Shown piece after piece: positions 24,059 to 35,952 of a DNA stretch of 58,964 nucleotides. The translations under genes and the position numbers were made by a program. Each line of letters opens with the position of its first letter. Position 1 is the first letter of the stretch. Under the pieces are notes generated by a model. The model had not been told where the DNA came from. It saw nothing but the letters and a program-made list of their open reading frames with translations, and ran no database searches. The stretch comes from Azolla pinnata (lineage: Eukaryota; Streptophyta; Polypodiopsida; Salviniales; Salviniaceae), in contig JBBBWG010027867.1 in NCBI GenBank assembly GCA_037176905.1, positions 1-58,964 of the forward strand. The letters run 5' to 3'.

Positions 24059-26513
24059 GATGTGGCTAGACAAAAAACGATCAAATCAACCAACGGGATG
24101 ATTGCACATCAGGAGAAGTGCACAGGATTGTTCACCACTTCAGCTTTGATAGGTACATTGACCACTGGCCTTCATAGAGAACACGGCTGTTCTCAGTCTA
24201 GTAGCAAACAAACTTAACGAGTTGTTCGGTAGTAAGGAAATGAAACAGATGCTATTCCATGTATTTTCTTCAATACCCGCATCTCAAGAAGAAGCCTGAA
24301 ACCCTCAATATCATGCAGTAGTCCTCTTTGTGGATTCGGTCTTTGAAAAACACCGAATCATAACACAAATAGTCCTTCATCAATCCAGCCTGTGATTCAC
24401 ATCATGTGCATGATTTAGGTCATCTTTGCCGATTTCTTTAACACTGTTCTGGTTCCGGAAAGAGCCCGGCAAAAGGAGGGGGGGGGGGGGGGGGGGAAAA
24501 AAAAAAGATTAGGGCCCAAACGGGGCACCTGGAGGCGGTCCCACCTTNNNNNNNNNNCCCACACAAAAAAGCTATCTTTTTATTACTTATATACCTCTCT
24601 CTGCAGAGATAAAACCCTAGGTCTCTAGAGACCCAAAATCGCAATAAACCCCGTATCTGCAACCAGAGGGACGAGTCAAAAGCACGGGCTTTGCGATGGA
24701 TCTGAGTCACAGGAAGCAGGCAAGGAGGGGGCGCCGCGATTGCTTGTCTTCCGTTGTTTTTTTTTGTGCAGGGACGAGGGTAAAGGGGAGGATGGAAGCA
24801 GCTCGATCTAGAGGTGCCCAAATACAGCAGATGCTCGAGGATGAGATGGGCAGGCGCAGGAAATGGCTGTCGGCGATGGAGAGCTCCCAGCCTCTGCGTG
24901 TTCAACTCCCCCCCGTGCTCTGCTTCTTCTGCCTTTTCTGCTTCACGTCGTCTGTTTTTTCGTTCTTCACGGATGAATTTTTGGAGCCGATGACATAACC
25001 ATGGTTAGGTTGGGGCCTGTGCCCAGATTTAACCATGGTTAGGTTAAGGCCAAATTTGGATACTCAGCCTGATTACAAGTGTAATCATGCAGCAAGCAGA
25101 GGCTGATTCACCTCACAAATTAGAGATAAGCATGTGCCTGCAGCGAAGTGATTAGCACGATCGAGAGGTCCGATGATTGATTCATTAATTAAGCAGGAGC
25201 GCAGTTCGGCGCAAAGCGAGTGTTTTTACGCCCTTCATCGCGGATCCGTCGGCTGCAGATGCTGCTTGCGGAAAGTGGGGAGGGAGGGGGGATTCGCAGA
25301 ATCTGCACAAACTGCGAGACACGGAGCTCTCCTTCTCTGATGAGCGGTTTACCGGGAGTAGGGGCTGATCATTTCGATCAAGTGATTGCTTGGTTGAAGA
25401 AACATAGACTAGATTTATGTTTTATCTCTTTGTGTACTCCTTCGAGCATAAGCATCACATCAGCTTCCTTGTGTTCTTTATCAATTTGTCAATTAAGCGG
25501 CCAACGTTGTGTAAGTCAAGGCAACGTTACTCCCGTAAAGTGGGCATCGGCCAATGGGCTTGCCCGGTTCAACTGTTTGGATGCATTTGACTGATGATGG
25601 CATCTCCTTCCGCGCGAAAGGCAGCTTCCGAGGTTGTGGGAGAAGATCGATTGGGTTTATCAATGTGAATGTGAAGAGTTAACCGTCAAAGTTTACGGAG
25701 CACGGAAGAGGGCGGATCGTAATTGGACAGGAAAATCAAGCTACCTAACACGTGAGTTACCTCGCAGACCTTTTCTTCGCGACCTTTCGATGCATGGATT
25801 TCGATGCTCTCTGCTCAACCGTGGGTCTACCACGAGGGGCGTGTCAACTGGCTTTTACACGCTACATGCATTATCTCGAGTGCCAGCAACCCTCGAGTTC
25901 ATCACGAGGACGCAAACAAGTAAGTCAGAGGGGGACACATAGGAGATCTCTCGAGTAGGCCAAGATTTGTGCCCTATTATACCCGATGGAATCTCAGCTA
26001 ACGCCCTCATTTGAACTGTAAGCCGAGGGACAAAGGGGTTCAGAGATTCGCCGAACCGGGGCAAAACACTTGCCAAACAAGAGAAAGACCGCGATGACCT
26101 GCCATCCGACCACGCGCGATCGATCGGATCGATCTTCTCAGGCCTTGCGCCGTCAGCGGCAAAGCTGCCGTTTCTTTTAGTCTTCTCTCTCCTCCTTTTT
26201 CTTCGTTCGACGCACTGTCTTCTTCTGCTCTCTTCGATCTCCATTCGATCCGACGAAGTCGATCGGGATCTGCATCTGCAAGCCAACAAAGGTATTTGGG
26301 CATTTAAGAGGAATTGTTGGTAAAAGAGCAGTTTCCACCCCCTTGGAAGGGGGTTGGGGAGGTGGAGGGGCATTTTTGGGAAATATGGTAAAACTTAGAT
26401 TCCCCATGTTGATCAATTCAAAAAAACTCCTGTTGTTTTTTTTTGGGTACAGTTTTTTTGGTTTGCTGAGCAAGACAGCGCACAGCAGAGAGAAGAACGA
26501 ACCCTAAATCGCC
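24059..26513. other. Intergenic with gap and homopolymer tracts
   Basis: Separates the divergent CPL3-like and ARG1-like genes, so both promoters lie here. It contains a G19-A10 tract (24478-24506), a 10-N gap (24548-24557) and several ORFs of about 65-170 codons with no domain I recognise. The plus-strand frame 24696-24998 has a short charged segment (GRRRKWLSAMESSQPL) but no family match by eye. ACCCTAAA, a telo-box-like motif, lies about 5 bases before the ARG1-like start codon. Confidence 0.55.
24478..24557. other. G19/A10 homopolymer next to a 10-N gap
   Basis: Nineteen G followed by ten A, then about 40 bases of GC-rich sequence and ten N. Such tracts beside gaps usually mark low-quality base calling or contig ends. 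Confidence 0.8.
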
Positions 26514-26632
26514 ATGTCCGACACGGTTCCAGCTCCCAAGCGGTGCCCTTATGAAGTCTTGGCTGTGCCCAAAGACGCCTCCGATGATCAAATCAAGTCT
26601 TCGTACAAGAAAATGGCTCTCAAGTAAGTTGT

Positions 26633-26692
<60 letters not shown>

Positions 26693-29600
26693 AGAAAAGG
26701 GGTCTTAAGGGAGGTGTTCCCCCCCCCCCCCCCCACCCGGCCGTTTTTCATCAGAAACGTGCGCCTTCGTTTGTCCCCCCCCCCCCGCCCAATTAGGTGT
26801 AGCGTATGATTTCGCGTGTTTTGTATTCCAATCCTTGAATTGGAGGTTTCATCCTCGGCCTGTAATAGATGGGAATTTTTATCGCGTGTTTGCGTTTCTG
26901 TGGGAAGGAAACAGTGCTCCCTTCCAGTGCAACCATGCTGTGGCATCGGAAAATTATTTTGTTTGATTTTGGTGAGGGGAATGAAGCTTGGTAGAAATTG
27001 GTACATCTTGATCCTAAGATTTGTTTCAGCTTCTCAATGTGACTCTGGTTTCCTGGATTTCTTTTCATAAATAGAATGCATTTTTATTCGATTTTTTGCA
27101 ACATGTATCTCATCGAAGCATTACAAAATGGAAATGGCATCGTCATAATCGAAGTATATCTAATCTTACTTCTTTGCTATTTTTCTTCAACAAGTGATTG
27201 AAACTTTGGAAACTTCAATTGTATATTTTCCCCAAGTTTACTTGCTAGCGAGATCCAAACAAAACCCATGCCCCAGATTTATCTATCAGAGAATGTTTGC
27301 CCCACGCGTATAGAGGGCATAATTGTCTTCCACAAGAGGGAATATGTAAGTTTGAGTGTGGATGGTTTCTTTGATGACCAATACAATTAATTGCAGATCA
27401 CAAATTACAAGCTCAGGAATATTTAATCGAAGGAATTAATGCAAATGTGAACGTCAATTTACCACAATGCATGACTTTCGAAGCTGTTTTCTATGCAATC
27501 TTATTATTTCTCTTGTTTATTTGATTCTCCATATATGCACTCATATGCCATAGTTTGATGCTTGCAGGTATCATCCCGATAAAAATGCAAATAATGAAGA
27601 GGCAGCTGAATTGTTCAAGGAGGTGGCGTATTCTTACAGCATTCTCTCAGATCCGGAGAAAAGGAAACAGTATGACACCGTTGGTTTTTCGGTAAATTAA
27701 CTGTCTGGTGTTCAATCTTGGTTATTTCACTTCCTTAGCATTCTGTTTGCTTATTATGCTGCACATGAACAATATGGTGCTACATGTTAGGGATTGTCAA
27801 ACGAGGGATTTGACATGGAGATAGATCTTTCGAACCTAGGAACTGTCAATACAATGTTTGCAGCGCTTTTCAGGTATGTGAATGAATGCCTATCAATGAT
27901 ATGCAGTTTTTTCAAAGCAATGTGTTTGCTTTTTTTATTTCATGTTAGCAATTTTTTTTTTTTTTCAAAAGATGAAAGAATGATATGGTTTTTGGTTCTT
28001 TTTTTCTTGTCTTCTTGTTACTAGTAAACTTGGAGTACCTATCAAAACCACCATCTCAACCAGTGTTTTGGAGGAAGCTATCAATGGCACTGTGACAATA
28101 CGACCATTACCATTGGGCCGAACTGTACATGACAGAGTATGTCAAAAATCTTACTTTTAGTTTTTTTTTTAGTTTACAAAGTTATATGATTCATTATGCG
28201 CTATGGGCGATGTGACAGGTTGAAAAGCAAGGAGCTCATTTCTTTGGTGTAACCATAACAGATTATCAAGCTGAATTGGGTATTGTTGTTCGAGTCACAT
28301 CAGCAGCTCAGAGCAAATTCAAGGCATCAATAACCTAGTGTTTAGCTAATGCAAATTGCATTTCTTTTCTTGTGCTCACCTTATAACTCATTTCCGCCTC
28401 CTCTTTTTTTGGGTTGGGAACATCAGCTTCTATATTTTGTGCAAGAAGATACGGGTCGCCTGGAGCTCTCTTTACAGGTTTCATTTATTATAGCTACAAC
28501 GAAATAGCAATGTCATGATCCAGGACTTCTACTACTGAAGTAATGGAAAATCACTTATCATGCTAGCTTATTGCCATTTTTGTATGATGCCCGTATGCAG
28601 GAGGATAGTGTTAAAACTGGAAGTGTTACATCTGCAGGCATGTATTTCCTTCATTATCAAGTTTATCGGCTAGATATGACATTAAATGTGGTATGTGTCT
28701 CGTCTATCCTAAAATGACTTTCCTTAGTTTTCGATATGCAATTTGTCTCATAGTTTTCCAAACGTGCTTCACACAAAAATTTACCATATTTTTAATCTTT
28801 ATAATAATGAGATTATCCTAACATGAAAGTAGTAAGGTTATCAATGCAAACATGTGGATTCAGGTATTTAAACTCTCCACACCCCTATGATGCACTACAT
28901 ACCAGTTGGTCACAACCACATTCCATGCTTGTGTATTGAAACAATGACCTTAAGTTCTTTAAACAGTTTGATACGGCCATATCAACTATGACTTGTCTAT
29001 ATTTAAGGCTAAAGAGTATAGACATACGTAGGAAAAATAGCTTAATACGTGTATATGAGTGTAAGAAGAGAGAGAAAGGGAGAGGTTGACAAATATACAC
29101 CGAAGATGACTCCACCAAGTTAAATGGGGGAAGATTACGAATAGGAATGGAAATACTCATTGTAAATAAATAAAGACATAATGGAAAGAGTTTTGTTCAA
29201 CTAGAACTCATATTCAAGTACACATTTAGGGGAGCCATTCCTCTATTAAATGAGTTGGGGTTGGTGTATCTAGAAATATCTACTTAGTACATAGGGTCGC
29301 TGCTTTAATTGTTTTCCACACACTAGATGTGCAAGGTGTCTTTCAAGCTTAACATCTCAACATGGAGGAACAGGTCCTCTCTTTCTGCCTATGCTTTTGC
29401 GAGACTCATAAAAAGATTATCTATAGGAAGTATATATTTTGTTTCTCACATTTTGGGCGGCTGACACATAGGGTTGATGGTCTATTTTTCACTGTAATTT
29501 GGATGGAAGAAAATGATCTTGATGCAAACTTTGTGAAACTGTGTACTTTTTTCTACTAGCATTAGAGACAACCTGTATTTAATGCTACCAGGATTAGGAA

Positions 29601-30683
29601 TCTGATGAGTAAGTAAAACATAGTATCGAGCCATAGTTTGGGCTTGGTAAAGGACAGTACTGTACTTTTTGACCAGCTTCTTAGTGATTTTCTGTTTGTA
29701 TATACCAGCTTGCTGCAGCAAAGGACCCGGATGCTGCATTCTTCAGAAAACTTGATGGTCTTCAACCTTGTGAGGTTTCATCTCTACGAGGAGGGACACA
29801 TATCTTTGCAGTATATGGTACCTGCTCTTCCTTGAGGGTTTTTGACATTTTGGTACCCAAAGAGATCAAAGTTGTAATGTCCAAAACCAAACTTCCAACA
29901 TAGGTGACAACTTTTTCAAGAGTGCAACTTATACCATTGAAGCTGTATGTGCATCGAAAGAGTTCAAAGAGTCTAAGGAAAGATTGAAGGAGGTTGAAGC
30001 AGAGATGCTTAGAAAACGAAACTTGCTGCGTGAATTTGAGACAGAATACAAAGAAGTAAAGTTTTTTTTTTCTCTCCCAAAGGAAAAATTTGTTAGCCTG
30101 AACCTGAAAATCTTGCCCATATGCTGAATTTGATTTATGTTTATTCTAAAATCTGAATGTATGTGAGCAGGTGCTGGCACGTTTCACTGCTGTCACAACC
30201 CGTTATGCAAAAGAAAAACAGGAGGTATGAGATAAAATTGCCATATTTCATATCGAAATTGAAATAGATTTTTGTATGAAGGGATGGAAGGCATTGGGAG
30301 CCTTAGTTTATGTGTCCTCGTTATTCTTCTTTTCGTGGATAATTCTGACCTCTTTAAACCAGAAGGTGACCCATTTTGAGAGTAATGAAGCAAGGTTTGG
30401 GATTGTATATGGCCCAATGTAGTCTGGCCAGATTTCATCACCCCTGCTCACAGTTTGGTGGGTTTATTGTGTGTAGGTCGATGAACTGCTGAAACAAAGG
30501 GAAGCAATTCAAGCATCTTTTGCTTCTACGGTTCTTAAGAGGACTATGAGCAGCAGCAACATGAAGCTCCCCAGTGATGACAGGAATGAGGAATCTCCAT
30601 TACATCAAGAAGAACTTTTGTCAGATAAAGAGAGATCACAGAAGAAGAGATGGTTTAATTTCAAAACGGACAAGAAGCCGTGA
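26514..30683 (+). CDS. ARG1: ARG1/ARL-type DnaJ (J-domain) protein
   Basis: Orthologue-like to Arabidopsis ARG1 (Altered Response to Gravity 1), a membrane-associated J protein acting early in gravity signalling. Exons: 26514-26623, 27568-27691, 27791-27873, 28025-28136, 28219-28323, 28427-28477, 28601-28690, 29709-29817, 29904-30055, 30171-30224, 30477-30683. Product 398 aa; Arabidopsis ARG1 is about 410. The J domain (about 10-78) has [20 protein letters not shown], the HPD motif at 39-41 (YHPDKN) and [14 protein letters not shown]. It is followed by the ARG1 signature [37 protein letters not shown] and [16 protein letters not shown]. Residues about 277-345 are heptad-like and charged (predicted coiled coil), and the tail is Lys-rich ([13 protein letters not shown]). 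All introns are GT-AG except intron 5, which must start with GC to keep the conserved reading frame. Intron 1 contains a 59-G run. Confidence 0.95.
26633..26786. repeat. Poly-G (59 nt) and poly-C tracts in ARG1 intron 1
   Basis: Uninterrupted G from 26633 to 26691, then C16 (26719-26734) and C12 (26775-26786). The G run starts nine bases after the exon 1 donor. It could be a real intronic tract or a base-calling artefact. Confidence 0.85.
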
Positions 30684-32235
30684 TGATACTGGGTGAAATT
30701 TTCTCTCTACAGGTTTTGGGGAGCAAGAAAATAGATATATCTAGAAATTATGCTCTACAAAGTCTTGCAAAGATAGAAGCACTTTCTGGTCACATGATAT
30801 ATTTTTACTATTAGGTTAAAAATATATCGAAACAAATTGCCATATGTATGCCAAACACCTTGGTATAACCAATGCAATCAATTGATTACATACATAATTT
30901 TTTCTTTTTGGCAGTGTGTAACTATTTGGGACAAGGAAGGAAAAAGTGTTTCAAAGGTGCTGCTGATACAAGAATATCCAACACCAAATAAGGCAGGCAA
31001 GGGTTCCCATGTGCCACCCTGTGTGAAGTGACCAATTATATGTAAGCACTGTGTCTTGATAGATGTGATGGCTGAGACCATGCCTATTGATATGCAAAGC
31101 AATCTACTCTTTGTTTTAATGTACTATTGAGATCGTGATGGTATTATTCGAGTTGATTTTGACGGATTTGATCAACTTCATTATTGTATTGCTTCGTTAA
31201 TTATATGCTACCCAAAATTATCATCTATTCAACAAAAACACCACTGATGTACAAAGAGTCTTGATTGTACATTATTTAACCATGATGATATAGTACTAGT
31301 TTATGAAGCATCAAAGTTTGATATGTTGAATATAAAATTCAGATTCTACCTAAATTCCTGTATTGCTAAGTGTCCAAAATGATTTAGAATCTCGTCACCA
31401 TGGCACCAATATTCAACTATCTTTGCAGATAGTACAAGTTATGAGAAGTTATGAATGATTAAGAATGACATTAGTTGGCCAGACTAGGATGATTATAATA
31501 CTGTGTATATCGAATGTCTTCTCTGACCATGTCGAATTGTTTTGAATTTTGTACCATTAAAACAATTGACAGCCGTAAATTTGTAGAAGATGCTTGCTCA
31601 TGGATGCGTGATATTGCATGCACATAGCATCTCACAAATTCAACGTTTTTTATAACCTGAGAATAGAATCAAAAGTCGAAGATATGTTATTAAACTTATA
31701 TGTGTTAAGTATCAAGTGGATGTAGATAAGGGGATACGTGACAACTGGCTTGTTTTAGGAATTGATCCGACTCGATCTAGGTTGAAGATAGAGAAAGAAA
31801 GAACCCCGTATTAAAAGCCCTTTGTAGGAGAGACAAATAAAACAGTTAAACAAGGTGGGAAGATGAGGCCAAAACGAATATCACAGTAAGCATGAAATCT
31901 TATATGAATCACAACTCCTTATAGTCGGTGTTTTGGGCCAAATAAATGGGAGGCTTCACATATAATTGTACTGTCAAAAGTCAGTCCATAGTCATTGTCA
32001 TGACATGTGGCTAAGCGTATCTCAAATGATAGCGTGGCATTATCAAACCCTTGATAAGTCAGTCCATAGTCATTGTCTTGACATGTTGCAAAGTGTATAT
32101 CAAACGATAGCATGGCTGGTGGCAGGTTACTTGCCGAATGTTGTAGAGATGATTGTCCACAACTTTGAGCTTTTCTGCCACATTCAAGCACAGACGTATA
32201 GAAGAGCTACACATGCTGCTGCATCACAAGAAACT
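30684..32235. other. Intergenic, AT-rich
   Basis: 3' flanks of the convergent ARG1-like and PPR genes. No coding or RNA feature recognised apart from a 78-bp tandem duplication at 31978-32130. Confidence 0.6.
31978..32130. repeat. 78-bp direct tandem duplication
   Basis: Two copies beginning AAGTCAGTCCATAGTCATTG at 31978 and 32056, with moderate divergence. They lie just downstream of the PPR stop codon on that gene's strand. Confidence 0.8.
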
Positions 32236-33657
32236 TCACCCCACAAATAGATCTTCGCAGCTTTGAGTTTTCTGCCACGCCTCATTACCTGATATGGCAT
32301 GGAGATTTAGAAGAGTCACATACGGTGCAGCATCCGCTGGATGCAGTGCCAAACATCTATTTGCAATGCGTATTCCTCGTTCTACATCACTATGCATTTT
32401 ACATGCACCAAGAAGGGAACGCCATGTTGTGTCATCAGCTTCGAGGGGGATTTGATTAAGCAATAACTCAGCCTCCTCTAGGTGGCCAGCCCTGCCCAAA
32501 AGATCAATCATACAACAACAATGGCCAATAGTTCTTTCTATTCCATAGTTCCTATCCATGTAAACAAAGAAGTACCAGCCGAGGTTCACCAACCCCCCGT
32601 GGCTACACGCAGTAAGAACACTAACCAACGTTGTGTAATCCGGCCCGATGCATTGCCGTTGCATGCGATCGAACAGGTCTAGGGACTTGCTACCATACCC
32701 GTTCTGAGCAAACACGCTTATGATGGCATTCCACGAGATGACATTCGCATGGGGTGCCTTTGAGAACATACAAAATGCATCATCTAAGTTCCCATACTTC
32801 CCATACATGTCAACAAGAGCTGTCCCAAGAACATGCTCGACATCGATTCCCTGTTCGACGATAGAGGCATGAACAACTTGCCCTAACGCGGTGGATACGC
32901 TCGCACAGCCATCGAGCACACATACAAAAGTGATGATATCAGGCTTCTCGCCTGCGCATTGCATACGGTGGAACAGATCCAAAGCCTCTTTGCCATCATG
33001 ATTTTGAGTCAGAGCAGCAAGCATCGCATTCCAGCATGATCTATCCCTGTGATCGATGCTCCGGAACACAAGCTTCGCATCCTCGACGCTTCGATGCCGC
33101 CCGTACATCGTGAGGAGAGCTGTTCCCACCACCGCATCTCGCACATAGCCGCATTCGGCGAGAGAAACATGCAGCTCCTTCCCTGCTTCGAGGCTGCCGC
33201 AAGCATCCAAAGCGCAGACGAAGCCGATCTTGTCCATTTGGACGCTCTCGCAATGCATCCTGGAGCATGCAAGCATGGCTCGATCCCTGGACCCGAATCT
33301 GAGATGCGCGGTCATCAGGGAGTTCCAGGCGACGGATTCCCGCACAATCATTCCGCAGAAGACGCCGGCGGCATCATCCATCCGGCCATTGACGGCGTAC
33401 ATGGCGAGGAGGATGGACCAGGAATGCGTGTTGGGGCATCGGATCCGGCCGAAAACAGCTCTGGCATCGTCCACAAGCCCGCACTGTCCATACATGTGGA
33501 CGAGCCAATTGGCGAGGAACCTGCTGTTGTCATAGCCGGAGTCGAGGAGGCAATGGTGAGCTCTCTGGCCCTGGAGAAGAGAATTGTGCTTGCAGCAGAA
33601 GCACAGGAGACGGGCGAGGTCGGAGAGGGTCCCTGGCCCATCGAGCCGCGCACCCAT
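32236..33657 (-). CDS. Pentatricopeptide repeat (PPR) protein, PLS-type, truncated in the E domain
   Basis: Organelle-type RNA-binding repeat protein, 473 aa in one exon. About eleven PPR units run from near residue 40 to 440. Signature stretches include LANWLVHMYGQCGLVDDARA, WNSLMTAHLRFG, VVGTALLTMYGRHRSVEDAK, CWNAMLAALTQNHDGKEALD, VLGTALVDMYGKYGNLDDA, SWNAIISVFAQNGYGSKSLD, TLVSVLTACSHGGLVNLGWY and CCMIDLLGRAGHLEEAELLL. The start of the E domain is present (WRSLLGACKMHSDVERG, DAAPYVTLLNLHAISG), but then the frame runs into an unrelated 15-residue tail and stops. The usual rest of the E domain and any DYW deaminase are absent. A possible splice donor (TCAG|GTAATGAG, exon end at 32289) sits exactly where similarity stops, but I found no downstream exon. 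I see no clear transit peptide. Family certain, RNA target unknown. Confidence 0.9.
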   Translation of the reverse strand: MGARLDGPGTLSDLARLLCFCCKHNSLLQGQRAHHCLLDSGYDNSRFLANWLVHMYGQCGLVDDARAVFGRIRCPNTHSWSILLAMYAVNGRMDDAAGVFCGMIVRESVAWNSLMTAHLRFGSRDRAMLACSRMHCESVQMDKIGFVCALDACGSLEAGKELHVSLAECGYVRDAVVGTALLTMYGRHRSVEDAKLVFRSIDHRDRSCWNAMLAALTQNHDGKEALDLFHRMQCAGEKPDIITFVCVLDGCASVSTALGQVVHASIVEQGIDVEHVLGTALVDMYGKYGNLDDAFCMFSKAPHANVISWNAIISVFAQNGYGSKSLDLFDRMQRQCIGPDYTTLVSVLTACSHGGLVNLGWYFFVYMDRNYGIERTIGHCCCMIDLLGRAGHLEEAELLLNQIPLEADDTTWRSLLGACKMHSDVERGIRIANRCLALHPADAAPYVTLLNLHAISGNEAWQKTQSCEDLFVG

Positions 33658-33730
33658 TCACCCACCATCTCCTCCTCTCGGGAAAGACACAGTTCCTTCA
33701 CCAAAACTGTTCTCCGCGTAGGAACACTTC

Positions 33731-34985
33731 TTAGGGTTTAGGGTTTGAGGGTTTAGGGTTTGAGGGGTTAGGGTTTCGGATTTAGGGCCCTCCTCATGAG
33801 ACCCAAATAGCAGGCACGAACAATTTTAGGGTTTGAGGGTTTAGGGTTTAGGGTTGAGGCCCTTCCTCATGACACCCAATTAGCAGGCATGAACAGTTTT
33901 AGGGTTTAGGGTTTAGGGTTTAGGGTTTAGGGTTGAGGCCCCTCCTCATGACACCCAATTAGCAGGCATGAACAGTTTTAGGGTTTTAGGGTTTAGGGTT
34001 TAGGCCCCTCCTCATGAGACCCAAATAGCAGGCATGAACAATTTTCGAGTTTTAGGGTTTAGGGTTTAGGGTTTAGGCCCCTCCTCATGAGACCCAAATA
34101 ACAGGCATGAACAATTTTAGGGTTTGAGGGTTTGAGGGTTTAGGGTTTAGGGTTTAGGTCCCTCCTCATGAGACCCCCCAGATAGCAGGCATGAACAGTT
34201 CTAGGGTTTTAGGGTTTTAGGGTTTGAGGTTTTTGGGGTTTAGGGTTTAGGGTTTAGGCCCCTCCTCACGAGACCCAAATAGCCGACATGGATAATTTTA
34301 GGGTTTTAGGGTTTAGCGTTTGAGGTTTTAGGGTTTAGGGTTTAGGTCCCTTCTCATGAGACCCAAATAGCAGGCATGAACAGTTTTAGGGTTTTAGGGG
34401 TTTTAGGGCTTGAGGCTTTAGGGTTTTTGGTTTTGGGTTTTGGGTTTGGGCCCCTCCTCATGAGACCCAAATAGCAGGCATAAATAGTTTTAGGGTTTTA
34501 GGGTTTAGGGTTTAGGGTTTAGGCCCCTCCTCAGGAGACCCAAATAGCAGGCATGAACAGTTTTAGGGTTTTAGGGTTTAGGGTTTAGGCCCCTCCTCAT
34601 GAGACCCAAATAGCAGGCATGAACAATTTTAGGGTTTTAGGGTTTAGGGTTTAGGCACTGCCTCATGAGACCCAAATAGTAGGCATGAACAATTTTAGGG
34701 TTTTAGGGTTTCAAGGGTTAGGGGAAGAGGGAAAAAATGGTTGAGATTGGATTTAGGTCAACTTTACAAATATATCATGAGGCCCAAATAGCAAGCAAGA
34801 ACGGTTTTTAGGGTTTAGGGTTCAAGGTTTGCGGGTTTCGAGTTTAGGGTTTTAGGGTTTAGGGGAAGAGGAAGAAAATGGTTGAGATTGGATTTAGGTC
34901 AATTTTACAACATATATGCCCCTCCTCATAAGACCTAAATGGCCGGCCGAAACAATTTTTTTAGGGTTTAGGGGACAAGGGAAGA
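33731..34985. repeat. Interstitial telomere-like array, TTTAGGG orientation
   Basis: About 13 copies of a 60-100 bp composite unit. Each has several TTTAGGG/TTTTAGGG motifs followed by a conserved spacer CCCCTCCTCATGAGACCCAA then ATAGCAGGCATGAACA. The last units (34730-34985) are more diverged and include GGTTGAGATTGGATTTAGGTC. The array begins in the 5' flank of the PPR gene. No gene inside. Confidence 0.93.
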
Positions 34986-35159
34986 GGGAAAAAATGGTTG
35001 AGATTGGCTTTAGGTCAAATTTACAAATATTGTGCCCCTCCTCATGAGAGCGCAATCAGCAGATCAGCTAGCTAGCTGAGCAAGCCATCTTGATCCTGCC
35101 CATAACTTAATCGCTCGACGTTGTCTAGAAACATTAGATGAGGGTGATTGAGGCTAACC

Positions 35160-35760
35160 TTAATCCTTAAGCCCTAAACCTTAAACCCTAAACCCTAAAC
35201 CTTAAACCTTAAACCCTAAACCCTAAACCTTAATCCCTAAACCCTAAACCTTAATCCCTAAACCCTCATCTCCAAAACCTAAAGCTTAATCCCTAAACCC
35301 TAAAAGACTTGTTTGGCCATTTCATCAAGCTCCCAACTTGAGATCTATGACATCTGTCAAAAACAAAGTTTCTTTGTAAACCCTAATCCCTAAACCCTAA
35401 ACCTTAATCCCTAAACCCTAATCCCAAAACCCTAAACCTTAATCCCTAAACCCTAAACCTTAATCCCTAAAGCCTAAACCTTAATCCCTAAACCCTAATC
35501 CCCAAACCCTAAACCTTAATCCCTAAACCCTAAACCTTAATCCCTAAAGCCTAAACCTTAATCCCTAAACCCTAATCCCCAAACCCTAAACCTTAATCCC
35601 TAAACCCTAAAAGACTTGTTTAGCCACTTCATCAAGCTCCCAACCTGAGATCTATGACATATGTCAAAACAAAGTTTCTCTGTAAACCCCAATCTCTAAA
35701 CCCTAAACCCTAAACCCTAAACCTGAATCCCTAAACCCTAAACCCTAAACCCTAAAAGAC
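35160..35760. repeat. Interstitial telomere-like array, CCCTAAA orientation
   Basis: Repeats of CCCTAAACCCTAAACCTTAAT type, interrupted three times (about 35306, 35610 and 35755) by a spacer starting AAAGACTTGTTT and containing CATCAAGCTCCCAACCTGAG. The strand sense is opposite to the array at 33731-34985. It ends about 190 bases before the RRS1 start codon. Confidence 0.93.
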
Positions 35761-35833
35761 TTGTTTGTCCATTTCATCAAGCTCCCAACCTGAGATTTGT
35801 CAAAACAAAGTTTCGGAAAAACAGAGAGATAAA

Positions 35834-35928
35834 AAACCCTAACAGTAGTAGAGCTTTGATTCTTTGTCTTTTTTACACAAGACGGAAAACCCAACAGAAT
35901 TACAACAGTTGTTTTTTAGGGTTAGGGT
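35834..35928 (+). promoter_or_regulatory. Telo-box-like motifs upstream of RRS1
   Basis: AAACCCTAA at 35834-35842 and TTAGGGTTAGGG at about 35917-35928 lie within 120 bases of the RRS1 start codon. Telo-boxes are known in promoters of plant ribosome-related genes, but here they adjoin a telomere-like array and could simply be part of it. Confidence 0.35.
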
Positions 35929-35952
35929 TCCAGGGAATCGACACCCGACGCC

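Noticed and set aside
24696-24998. 100-codon plus-strand ORF near the second gap
   Set aside because: No domain, hydrophobic tail from T-rich sequence, and close to low-quality sequence; not supportable as a gene.
33731-34985. CRISPR-like regular repeat-spacer pattern
   Set aside because: The spacers are as conserved as the repeats and both are telomere-derived minisatellite; plant nuclear context.
33731-35760. True chromosome end
   Set aside because: Intact genes flank both sides and the arrays are degenerate and in opposite senses; this is interstitial.
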